NCBI RefSeq assembly: GCF_020379485.1
Contig: NC_063434.1
Coordinates: 30,327,401-30,391,400, forward strand
Length of the DNA: 64,000 bases
Direction: 5' to 3'
Source: Brassica napus
Taxonomy: Eukaryota; Streptophyta; Magnoliopsida; Brassicales; Brassicaceae
The notes under the pieces were generated by a model. The model saw only the letters and a list, made by a program, of their open reading frames with translations. It had not been told where the DNA came from and did no database searches. The position numbers and the translations under genes are program-made. Below are positions 23,101 through 36,600 of this stretch, one piece after another (the stretch's first letter is position 1; each line of letters opens with the position of its first letter).

Positions 23101-24640
23101 ATGTATTTTAAGCTCTTTTTCATGGTATATGGGAATCAATATTATTTTTTTATCAATTAATTTTGTAAAACTTCATAATACTCCCAAAATCGATGGAATA
23201 AACACTATAAAATAACTATTTTCTTGAAAAACGGAGACAACAAAGGCTCCAAATCTCTTTGAACATCATCATAGGTTAGTGCAGGATGAAACTATGCATT
23301 AAGACAATATTGTCATATTTTTTGAAATTTTCTCAAAATCCATATGTTAACCCCTTCGAAAATATTGATTTTTGGTTAATACTTTATATACTGAAGCCTA
23401 TAATATTTAGTGTTGTTTTAAAATTTCTAACCACTTTCTACATTTGTATTAATGTATTTTAAGCTCTTTTTCATGGAATATGGGAATATTTATAAATTGT
23501 TTATCAATTAATTTAGTAAAACTTCATAATACTCCCTAAATCGATGAAATTACCACTATAAAATAACTATTTTCTTGAAAAGGGAGACAACAAAGGCTCC
23601 AAATCTCTTTGAACATCATAATAGGTAAGTGCAGGATGCAACTATGCATTAAAAAAATATTGTCATATTTTTGAAATTTTCTCAAAATCCATGTGTTAAC
23701 CCCTTCGAAAATATTGAGTTTTTGGTAAATACTTTATATATTAAAGCCTATAATCTTTAGTGTTGTTTAAAAATTTCTAACCAAATTCTACATTTGTATT
23801 AATGTATTTTTAGCTCTTTTTCACGGTATATGGGAATATTTATAAATTTTTTTATCAATTAATTTAGTAAAACTTCATAATTCTCCCTAAATCGATGAAA
23901 TAACTGCTATAAAATAACTATTTTCTTGAAAACCGGAGACAACAAAGGCTCCAAACCTCTTTGAACATCATCATAGGTAAGTGCAAGATGCAACTATGGA
24001 TTAAAAAAATATTGTATATTTTTTGAAATTTTCTCAAAATCCATGTGTTAACCCCTTCGAAAATATTGCGTTTTTGGAAAATACTTTATATACTTAAGCC
24101 TATAATCTTTAGTGTGGTTTTAAATTTTCTAAGCACTTTCTACATTTGTATTAATGTATTTTAAGCTCTTTTCCATGGTATATGGGAATCATTATTATTT
24201 TTTTAATAATTAATTTAGTAAAACTTCATAATAGTCCCAAAATCGATGGAATAAACACTATAAAATAACTATTTTCTTGAAAAACGGAGACAACAAAGGC
24301 TCCAAATCTCTTTGAACATCATCATAGGGTAGTGCAGGATGAAACTATGCATTAACACAATATTGTCATATTTTTTGAAATTTTCTCAAAATCCATATGT
24401 TAACCTCTTCGAAAATATTGAGTTTTTGGTTAATACTTTATATACTGAAGCCTATAATATTTAGTGTTGTTTTAAAATTTCTAACCACTTTCTACATTTG
24501 TATTAATGTATTTTAAGCTCTTTTTCTAGGAATATGGGAATATTTATAAATTGTTTATCAATTAATTTAGTAAAACTTCATAATACTCCCTAAATCGATG
24601 AAATAACCACTATAAAATAACTATTTTCTTGAAAAAGAGA
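14155..24640 (+). repeat. Ten-monomer higher-order repeat, about 3.52 kb
   Basis: Variant-specific marks recur every ten monomers. CCATAGTGTCATATTTTATG lies at 14581, 18104 and 21549. The variant CCAACCCC (in place of AACCCC) lies at 15681, 19200 and 22645. The variant ATTGCGTTTTTGG follows near 17110, 20625 and 24066. Successive blocks differ at only a few bases, while neighbouring monomers differ at many. The third spacing is about 75 bp short because one monomer (about 21205-21477) carries an internal deletion. Confidence 0.8.
21205..21477 (+). repeat. Deleted satellite monomer (273 bp)
   Basis: After GCAACTATGCATTAAAA this monomer jumps to CCATATGTTAACC, then repeats ACTATGCATTATAATC. 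It lacks about 79 bp, including the TTTTTGAAATTTTC and CTTCGAAAATATT segments. It explains the short third spacing of the ten-monomer unit. Confidence 0.75.
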
Positions 24641-27600
24641 GACAAAAAAGGCTCCAAATCTCTTTGAACATCATAATAGGTAAGTGCAGGATGCAACTAT
24701 GCATTAAAAAAAATATTGTCATATTTTTTGAAATTTTCTCAAAATCCATGTGTTAACCCCTTCGAAAATATTGAGTTTTTGGAAAATACTTTATATACTA
24801 AAGCCTATAATATTTAGTGTGTTTTAAATTTTCTAAGCACTTTCTACATTTGTATTAATGTATTTTAAGCTATTTTTCATGGTATATGGGAATCAATATT
24901 ATTTTTTTATTAATTAATTTTGTAAAACTTCATAATACTCCAAAATCGATGGAATAAACACTATAAAATAACTATTTTCTTGAAAAACGGAGACAACAAA
25001 GGCTCCAAATCTCTTTGAACATCATCATAGGTTAGTGCAGGATGAAACTATGCATTAAACAATATTGTCATATTTTTTGAAATTTTCTCAAAATCCATAT
25101 GTTAACCCCTTCGAAAATATTGATTTTTTGGTTAGTACTTTATATACTGAAGCCTATAATATTTAGTGTTGTTTTAAAATTTCTAACCACTTTCTACATT
25201 TGTATTAATGTATTTTAAGCTCTTTTTCATGGAATATGGGAATATTTATAAATTGTTTATCAATTAATTTAGTAAAACTTCATAATACTCCCTAAATCGA
25301 TGAAATAACCACTATAAAATAACTATTTTCTTGAAAAAGGGAGACAAAAAAGGCTCCAAATCTCTTTGAACATCATAATAGGTAAGTGCAGGATGCAACT
25401 ATGCATTAAAAAAAATATTGTCATATTTTTTGAAATTTTCTCAAAATCCATGTGTTAACCCCTTCGAAAATATTGAGTTTTTGGAAAATACTTTATATAC
25501 TAAAGCCTATAATATTTAGTGTGGTTTTAAATTTTCTAAGCACTTTCTACATTTGTATTAATGTATTTTAAGCTATTTTCCATGGTATATGGGAATCAAT
25601 ATTATTTTTTTATTAATTAATTTTGTAAAACTTCATAATACTCCCAAAATCGATGGAATAAACACTATAAAATAACTATTTTCTTGAAAAACGGAGACAA
25701 CAAAGGCTCCAAATCTCTTTGAACATCATCATAGGTTAGTGCAGGATGAAACTATGCATTAAGACAATATTGTCATATTTTTTGAAATTTTCTCAAAATC
25801 CATATGTTAACCCCTTCGAAAATATTGATTTTTTGGTTAGTACTTTATATACTGAAGCCTATAATATTTAGTGTTGTTTTAAAATTTCTAACCACTTTCT
25901 ACATTTGTATTAATGTATTTTAAGCTCTTTTTCATGGAATATGGGAATTTTTATAAATTGTTTATCAATTAATTTAGTAAAACTTCATAATACTCCCTAA
26001 ATCGATGAAATTACCACTATAAAATAACTATTTTCTTGAAAAAGGAGACAACAAAGGCTCCAAATCTCTTTGAACATCATAATAGGTAAGTGCAGGATGC
26101 AACTATGCATTAAAAAAATATTGTCATATTTTTTGAAATTTTCTCAAAATCCATGTGTTAACCCCTTCGAAAATATTGAGTTTTTGGTAAATACTTTATA
26201 TATTAAAGCCAATAATCTTTAGTGTTGTTTAAAAATTTCTAACCAAATTTTACATTTGTATTAATGTATTTTAGCTCTTTTTCACGGTATATGGGAATAT
26301 TTATTAATTGTTTTATCAATTAATTTAGTAAAACTTCATAATTCTCCCTAAATCGATGAAATAACTACTATAAAATAACTATTTTCTTGAAAACCGGAGA
26401 CAACAAAGGCTCCAAACCTCTTTGAACATCATCATAGGTAAGTGCATGATGCAACTATGGATTAAAAAAATATTGTAATATTTTTTGAAATTTTCTCAAA
26501 ATCCATGTGTTAACCCCTTCGAAAATATTGCGTTTTTGGAAAATACTTTATATACTTAAGCCTATAATCTTTAGTGTGGTTTTAAATTTTCTAAGCACTT
26601 TCTACATTTGAATTAATGTATTTTAAGCTCTTTTCCATGCTATATGGGAATCATTATTATTTTTTTATTAATTAATTTAGTAAAACTTCATAATAGTCCC
26701 AAAATCGATGGAATAAACACTATAAAATAACTATTTTCTTGAAAAACGGAGACAACAAAGGCTCCAAATATCTTTGAACATCATCATAGGTTAGTGCAGG
26801 ATGAAACTATGCATTAACACAATATTGTCATATTTTTTGAAATTTTCTCAAAATCCATATGTTAACTCCTTCGAAAATATTGAGTTTTTGGTTAATACTT
26901 TATATACTGAAGCCTATAATATTTAGTGTGTTGTTTTAAAATTTCTAACCACTTTCTACATTTGTATTAATGTATTTTAAGCTCTTTTTCTAGAATATGG
27001 GAATATTTATAAATTTTTATCAATTAATTTAGTAAAACTTCATAATACTCCCTAAATCGATGAAATAACCACTATAAAATAACTATTTTCTTGAAAAATG
27101 GAGACAAAAAAGGCTCCAAATCTCTTTGAACATCATAATAGGTAAGTGCAGGATGCAACTATGCATTAAAAAAATATTGTCATATTTTTGAATTTTCTCA
27201 AAATCCATGTGTAAAATATTGAGTTTTTGGAAATACTTTATATATTGAAGCCTATAATCTTTAGTGTTGTTTAAAAATTCTAACCAAATTCTACATTTGC
27301 ATTAATGTATTTTAGCTCTTTTTCACGGTATATGGGAATATTTATAATTTTTATCAATTAATTTAGTAAAACTTCATAATTCTCCCTAAATCGATGAAAT
27401 AACTACTATAAAATAACTATTTTCTTGAAAACCGGAGACAACAAAGGCTCCAAACCTCTTTGAACAGCATCATAGGTAAGTGCAGGATGCAACTATACAT
27501 TAAAAAAATATTGTCATATTTTTTGAAATTTCTCAAAATCCATGTGTTAACCCTTCGAAAATATTGAGTTTTTGGAAAATACTTTATATACTTAAGCCTG

Positions 27601-30600
27601 TAATCTTTAATGTTGTTTTAAAATTTCTAACCACTTTCAACATTTGTATAATGTATTTAAGCTCTTTTTCATGGTATATGGGAATCATTATTATTTTTTT
27701 ATCAATTAATTTAGTAAAACTTCATAATACTCCATAAATCGATGGAATAACCACTATAAAATAACTATTTTCTTGAAAAACGGAGACAACAAAGGCTCCA
27801 AATCTTTTGAACATCATCATAGGTTAGTGCAGGATGAAACTACACATTAAACCATTGTGTCATATTTTATGAAATTTTCTCAAAATCCATGTGTTAACCC
27901 CTTCGAAAATATTGAATTTTTGGTAAATTCTTTATATATTGAAGCCTATAATCTTCAGTGTTGTTTTAAAATTCTAACAAATTCTACATTTGTATTAATG
28001 TATTTTAGCTCTTTTTCACGGTATATGAGAATATTTATAATTTGCTTATAAATTAATTTAGTAAAACTTCATAATTCTCCCTAATATGATGAAATAACTA
28101 CTATAAAATAACTTTTTTCTTGAAAACCGGAGACAACAAATGCTCCAAACCTCTTTGAACATCATCATAGGTAAGTGCAGGATGCAACTATGGATTAAAA
28201 AAATATTGTCATATTTTTTGAAATTTTCTAAAAATCCATGTGTTAATCCTTCGAAAATATTGAGTTTTGGAAAATACTTTATATACTTAAGCCTATAATC
28301 TTTAGTGTGGTTTTAAATTTCTAAGCACTTTCTAATTTGTATTAATGTATTTTAAGTTCTTTTCCATGGTATATGGGAATCATTATTATTTTTATATTAA
28401 TTAATTTAGTAAAACTTCATAAAACTCCCAAAATCGATGGAATAATACTATAAAATAAATATTTTCTTGAAAAACGGAGACAACAAAGGCTCCAAATCTC
28501 TTTGAACATCATCATAGGTTAGTGCAGGATGAACTATGCATTAAAAAAATATTGTCATATTTTTTGAAATTTTCTCAAAATCCATATGTTAACCCCTTTG
28601 AAAATATTGAGTTTTTGGTTAATACTTTATATACTGAAGCCTATAATATTTAGTGTTGTTTTAAAATTTCTAACCACTTTCTACATTTGTATTAATGTAT
28701 TTTAAGCTCTTTTTCATGGAATATGGGAATATTTATAAATTGTTTATCAATTAATTTAGTAAAACTTCATAATTCTCCCTAAATCGATGAAATAACTACT
28801 ATAAAATAACTATTTTCTTGAAAAAGAGAGAGAACAAAGCTCCAAATCTCTTTGAACATCATAATAGGTAAGTGCAGGATGCAACTATGCATTAAAAAAA
28901 TATTGTCATATTTTATGAAATTTCTCAAAATCCATGTGTTAACCCCTTCGAAAATATTGAGTTTTTGGTAAATTTTTATATATTGAAGCCTATATCTTAT
29001 AGTGTTGTTTTAAAATTTCTAACCAAATTCTACATTTGTATTAATGTATTTTAAGCTCTTTTTCATGGTATATGGGAATATTTTTAAAATTTTATCAATT
29101 AATTTAGTAAAACTTCATAATTCTCCCTAAATCGACGAAATAACTACTATAAAATAACTATTTTCATGAAAACCGGAGACAACAAAGGCTCCAAACCTCT
29201 TTAAACATCATGATAGGTAAGTGCAGGATGCAACTATGCATTAAAAAAATATTGTCATATGTTTTGAAATTTTCTCAAAATCCATATGTTAAAACCCTTC
29301 GAATATATTGAGTTTTTGGTAAATACTTTATATACTTACGCCTATAATCTTTAATGTTGTTTTAAAATTTCTAACTACTTTCTACATTTGTATTTATGTA
29401 TTTTAAGCTCTTTTTCATGGTATATGGGAATATTTATAATTTGTTTATCAATTAATTTAGTAAAACTTCACAATACTCCCTAAATCGATGAAATAACTAT
29501 TATAAAATAACTATTTTCTTGAAAATCGGAGACAACAAATGCTCCAAACCTCTTTGAACATCATCATAGGTAAGTGCAGGATGCAACTATGCATTAAAAA
29601 AATATTGTCATATTTTTTGAAATTTTCACAAAATCCATGTGTAACCCCCTTCGAAAATATTGAGTTTTTGGTAAATACTTTATATACTTAAGCCTATAAT
29701 CTTTAATGTTGTTTTAAAATTTCAAACCACTTTCTACATTTGTATTAATGTATTTTAAGCTCTTTTTCATGGTATATGAGAATATTTATAATTTTTATCA
29801 ATTAATTTAGTAAAACTTCATAATACTCCCTAAATCGATGAAATAACCACTGTAAAATAACTATTTTCTTGAAAAGCGGAGACAACAAAGGCTCCAAATC
29901 TCTTTGAACATCATCATAGGTTAGTGCAGGATGAAACTATGAATTAAAACAATATTGTCATATTTTTTGAAATTTTCTCAAAATCCATATGTTAACCCCT
30001 TCGAAAATATTGAGTTTTTCGTAAATTCTTTATATATTGAATCCTATAATCTTTAGTGTTGTTTAAAAATTTCTAACCAAATTCTACATTTGTATTAATG
30101 TATTTTTACCTCTTTTTCATGGTATATGGGAATATTTATAAATTTTTTTATCAATTAATTTAGTAAAACTTCATAATTCTCCCTAAATCAATGAAATAAA
30201 TACTATAAAATAACTATTTTCTTGAAAACCGGAGACAACAAAGGCTCCAAACCTCTTTAAACACCATCATAGGTAAGTGCAGGATGCAACTATGCATTAA
30301 AAAAATATTTTCATATTTTTTGAAATTTTCACTAAATCCATGTGTTAACCCCTTCGAAAATATTTAGTTTTTGGTAAATACTTTATATACTTAAGCCTAT
30401 AATCTTTAATGTTTTTAAAATTTCTAACCACTTTCTACATTTGTATTAATGTATTTTAAGCTCTTTTTTTATGGTATATGGGAATATTTATAATTTTTTT
30501 ATCAATTAATTTAGTAAAACTTCATAATTCTCCCTAAATCGATGAAATAACTACTATAAAATAACTATTTTCTTGAAAACCGGAGACAACAAAGGCTCCA

Positions 30601-33600
30601 AACCTCTTTAAACATCATCATAGGTAAGTGGAGGATGCAACAATGCATTAAAAAAATATTGTCATATTTTTGAAATTTTCTCAAAATCCATATGTTAACC
30701 CCTTCGAAAATATTGAGTTTTTGGTAAATACTTTATATACTTAAGCCTATAATCTTTAATGTTGTTTTAAAATTTCTAACCACTTTCTATATTTGTATTA
30801 ATGTATTTAAGCTCTTTTTCATGGTATATGGATTTATTATAATTTGCTTATCAATTAATTTAGTAAAACTTCATAATTCTCCCTAAATCGCGATGAAATA
30901 CTACTATAAAATAACTATTTTCTTCAAAACCGGAGACAACAAATGCTCCAAACTTCTTTGAACATCATCATAGGTAGTGCAGGAAGCAACTATGCATTAA
31001 AATAATATTGTCATATTTTTTGAAATTTTCTCAAAATCCATGTGTTAACCCCTTCGAAAATATTGAGTTTTTGGAAAATACTTTATATACTTAGGCCTAT
31101 AATCTTTAGTGTGGTTTTAAATTTTCTAAGCACTTTCTACATTTGTATTAATGTATTTTAAGCTCTTTTACATGGTATATGGGAATCATTATTATTTTTT
31201 TAGTAATTAATTTAGTAAAACTTCATAATACTCCCAAAATCGATGGAATAACCACCATAAAACTATTTTCTTGAAAAACGGAGACAACAAAGGCTTCAAA
31301 TCTCTTTGAACATCATCATAGGTTAGTGTAGGATGAAACTACGCATTAAAACCATAGTGTCATATTTTATGAAATTTTCTCAAAATCCATGTGTTAACCC
31401 CTTCGAAAATATTGAGTTTCTGGTAAATTCTTTATATATTGAAGCCTATAATCTGTAGTGTTGTTTAAAAATTTCTAACCAAATTCTACATTTGTATTAA
31501 TGTATTTTTAGCTCTTTTTCATGGTATATGGGAATATTTATAAAAAATTTATCAATTAATTTAGTAAAATTTCATAATTCTCCCTAAATCGATTAAATAA
31601 CTACTATAAAATATCTATTTTCTTGAAAACCGGAGACAACAAAGGTTCCAAACCTCTTTAAACATCATCATAGGTAAGTGCAGGATGCAACTATGCATTA
31701 AAAAAATATTGTCATATTTTTTGAAATTTTCACAAAATCCATGTGTTAACCCCTTCGAAAATATTGAGTTTTTGGTAAATACTTTATATACTTAAGCCTA
31801 TAATCTTTAATGTTGTTTTAAAATTTCTAATCACTTTCTACATTTGTATTAATGTATTTTAAGCTCTTTTTCATGGTATATGGGAATATTTATAAATTTT
31901 TTATCAATTAATTTAGTAAAACTTCATAATACTCCCTAAATCGATGAAATAACCACTGTAAAATAACTATTTTCTTGAAAAACGGAGACAACAAAGGCTC
32001 CAAATCTCTTTGAACATCATCATAGGTTAGTGCAGGATGAAACTATGCATTAAAAATATTGTCATATTTTTTGAAATTTTCTCAAAATCCATATGTTAAC
32101 CCCTTCGAAAATATTAAATTTTTGGTTAATACTTTATATACTGAAGCCTATAATATTTAGTGTTGTTTTATAATTTCTAACCACTTTCTACATTTGTATT
32201 AATATATTTTAAGTTCTTTTTCATGGAATATGGGAATATTTATAAATTGTTTATCAATTAATTTAGTAAAACTTCATAATACTCTCTAAATCGATGAAAT
32301 AACCACTATAAAATAACTATTTTCTTGAAAAAGGGAGACAACAAAGGCTCCAAATCTCTTTGAGCATCATAATAGGTAAGTGCAGGATGCAACTATTCAT
32401 TAAAACCATAGTGTCATATTTTATGAAATTTTCTCAAAATCCATGTGTTAACCCCTTCGAAAATATTGAGTTTCTGGTAAATTCTTTATATATTGAAGGC
32501 GATAATCTTTAGTGTTGTTTAAAGATTTCTAACCAAATTCTACATTTGTATTAATGTATTTTTAGCTCTTTGTTATGGTATATGGAAATATTTATAAATT
32601 TTTTATCAATTAATTTAGTAAAAGTTCATAATTCTCCCTAAATCGACGAAATAACTACTATAAAATAACTATATTCTTGAAAACCGGAGACAACAAAGGC
32701 TTCAAACCTCTTTAAAAATCATCATAGGTAAGTGCAGGATGCAACTATGCATTAAAAAAATATTGTCATATTTTTTGTATTTTCTCAAAATCCATATGTT
32801 AACCCCTTCGAAAATATTGAGTTTTTGGTAAATACTTTATATACTTAAGCCTATAATCTTTAATGTTGTTTTAAAATTTCTAACCACTTTCTACATTTGT
32901 ATTAATGTATTTTAAGCTCTTTTTCATGGTATATGGGAATATTTATAAATTGTTTATCAATTAATTTAGTAAAACTTCATAATACTCCCTAAATCGATGA
33001 AATAACCACTATAAAATAACTATTTTCTTGAAAAGGGAGACAACAATGGCTCCAAATCTCTTTGAGCATCATAATAGGTAAATGCAGGATGCAACTATGC
33101 ATTAAAAAATATTGTCATATTTTTTGAAATTTTCTCAAAATCTATGTGTTAACCCCTTCGAAAATATTGAGTTTTGGTAAATACATTATATACTTAAGCC
33201 TATAATCTTTAATGTTCTGTTAAAATTTCAAACCACTTTCTACATTTGTATTAATTTATTTTAAGCTCTTTTTAATGGTATATGGGAATCATTATTTTTT
33301 TTATCAATTAATTTAGTAAAACTTCATAATCCTCCCTAAATCGATGGAATAACACTATAAAATAACTATTTTCTTGAAAAACGGAGACAACAAAGGCTTC
33401 AAATCTCTTTGAACATCATCATAGGTTAGTTCAGGATGAAACTACGCATTAAAACCATAGTGTCATATTTTATGAAATTCTCAAAATCCATGTGTTAACC
33501 CCTTCTAAAATATTGAGTTTTTGGTAAATTCTTTATATATTGAAGCCTATAATCTTTAGTGTTGTTTAAAAATTTCTAACCAAATTCTACATTTGTATTA

Positions 33601-36600
33601 ATGTATTTTAAGCTCTTTTTCATGGTATATGGGAATATTTATAAATTTTTTATCAATTAATTTAGTAAAACTTCGTAATTCTCCCTAAATCGATGAAATA
33701 TCTACTATAAAATAACTATTTTCTTGAAAACTGGAGATAACAAAGGCTCCAAACCTCTTTAAACATCATCATAGGTAAGTGCAGGTACAATATTTTTTGA
33801 AATTTTCTCAAATCCATATGTTAACCCCTTCGAAATATTGAGTTTTTGGTAAATACTTTATATACTTAAGCCTATAATCTTTAATGTTGTTTTAAAATTC
33901 TAACAACTTTCTACATTTGTATTAATGTATTTTAAGCTCTTTTTCATGGAATATGGATATATTTATAATTTGCTTGTCAATTATTAAGTAAAACTTCATA
34001 ATTCTCCCTAAATCGACGAAATAACTACTATAAAATAACTATTTTCTTGAAACCCGGACAACAACAACGGCTCCAAACCTCTTTAAATATCATGATAGCT
34101 AAGTGCAGATGCAACTATGCATTAAAAAAATATTGTCATATTTTTGAAATTTCTCAAAATCCATATGTTAACCCCTTCGAAAATATTGAGTTTTTGGTAA
34201 ATACTTTATATACTTAAGCCTATAATCTTTAATGTTGTTTTAAAATTTCTAACCACTTTCTGCATTTGTATTAATGTATTTTAAGCTCTTTTTCATGGAA
34301 TATGGGAAAATTTATAATTTGTTTATCAATTAATTTAGTAAAACTTCATAATTCTCCCTAAATCGATGAAATAACTACTATAAAATAACTATTTTCTTGA
34401 AAACCGGAGACAACAAATGCTCCAAACCTCTTTGAACATCATCATAGGTAAGTGCAGGATGCAAATATGCATTAAAATAATATTGTCATATTTTTTGAAA
34501 TTTTCACAAAATCCATGTGTTAACCCCTTCGAAAATATTGAGTTTTTGGTAAATACTTTATATACTTAAGCCTATAATCTTTAATGTTGTTTTAAAATTT
34601 CTAATCACTTTCTACATTTGTATTAATGTATTTTAAGCTCTTTTTCATGGTATATGGGAATATTTTTAAATTTTTATCAATTAATTTAGTAAAACTTCAT
34701 AATACTCCCTAAATCGATGGAATAACCACTGTAAAATAACTATTTTCTTGAAAAACGGAGACAACAAAGGCTCCAAATCTCTTTGAACATCATCATAGGT
34801 TAGTGCAGGATGAAACTATGCATTAAAAAAATATTGTCATATTTTTGAAATTTTCTCAAAATCCATATGTTAACCCCTTCGAAAATATTAAATTTTTGGT
34901 TAATACTTTATATACTGAAGCCTATAATATTTAGTGTTGTTTTATAATTTCTAACCACTTTCTACATTTGTATTAATGTATTTTAAGTTCTTTTTCATGG
35001 AATATGGGAATATTTATAAATTGTTTATCAATTAATTTAGTAAAACTTCATAATACTCCCTAAATCGATGAAATAACCACTATAAAATAACTATTTTCTT
35101 GAAAAAGGGAGACAACAAAGGCTCCAAATCTCTTTGAGCATCATAATAGGTAAGTGCAGGATGCAACTATTCATTAAAACCATAGTGTCATATTTTATGA
35201 AATTTTCTCAAAATCCATGTGTTAACCCCTTCGAAAATATGAGTTTCTGGTAAATTCTTTATATATTGAAGGCGATAATCTTTAGTGTTGTTTAAAAATT
35301 TCTAACCAAATTCTACATTTGTATTAATGTATTTTAAGCTCTTTTCATGGTATATGGGAATATTTATAAATTTTTATCAATTAATTTAGTAAAACTTCAT
35401 AATTCTCCCTAAATCGATGAAATATCTACTATAAAATAACTATTTTCTTGAAAACTGGAGATAACAAAGGCTCCAAAACTCTTTAAACATCATCATAGGT
35501 AAGTGCAGGATGAAATATTTTTTGAAATTTTCTCAAAATCCATATGTTAACCCCTTCGAAAATATTGAGTTTTTGGTAAATACTTTATATACTTAAGCCT
35601 ATAATCTTTAATGTTGTTTTAAAATTTCTAACCACTTTCTACATTTGTATTAATGTATTTTAAGCTCTTTTTCATGGAATATGGATATATTTATAATTGT
35701 TGTCAATTAATTAGTAAAACTTCATAATTCTCCCTAAATCGACGAAATAACTACTATAAAATAACTATTTTCTTGAAACCCGGAGACAACAACGGCTCCA
35801 AACCTCTTTGAACATCATGATAGGTAAGTGCAGGATGCAACTATGCATTAAAAAATATTGTCATATTTTTTGAAAATTTCTCAAAATCCATATGTTAACC
35901 CCTTCGAAAATATTGAGTTTTTGGTAAATACTTATATACTTAGCCTATAATCTTTAATGTTGTTTTAAAATTTCTAACCACTTTCTACATTTGTATTAAT
36001 GTATTTTAAGCTCTTTTTCATGGAATATGGGAAAAATTTATAATTTGTTTATCAATAATTTAGTAAAACTTTATAATCTCCCTAAATCGATGAAAAAATA
36101 CTATAAAATAACTTTTCTTGAAAACCGGAGACAACAAAGCTCCAAACCTCTTTGAACATCATCATAGGTAAGTGCAGGATGCAAATATGCATTAAAATAA
36201 TATTGTCATATTTTTTGAAATATTCTCAAAATCCATGTGTTAACCCCTTCGAAAATATTGTGTTTTTGGAAAATACTTTATATACTTAAGCCTATAATCT
36301 TTAGTGTGGTTTTAAATTTTCTAAGCACTTTCCACATTTGTATTAATATATTTTAAGCTCTTTTCCATGGTATATGGGAATCATTATTATTTTTTATTAA
36401 TTAATTTAGTAAAACTTCATAATACTCCCAAATCGATGGAATAACCACTATAAAATAACTATTTTCTTGAAAAACGCAGACAACAAAGGCTCCAAATCTC
36501 TTTGAACATCATCATAGGTTAGTGCAGGATGAACTACACATTAAAACCATAGTTCATATTTTATGAAATTTTCTCAAATCCATGTGTTAACCCCTTCGAA

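Noticed and set aside
17226..28051. Open frames of 64-93 codons in the satellite (17226-17507, 22190-22408, 27857-28051)
   Set aside because: They lie in equivalent parts of the monomer but most copies have stops or shifts in the same frame. Composition is Ile/Leu/Lys/Asn as expected from AT-rich DNA, with no domain.
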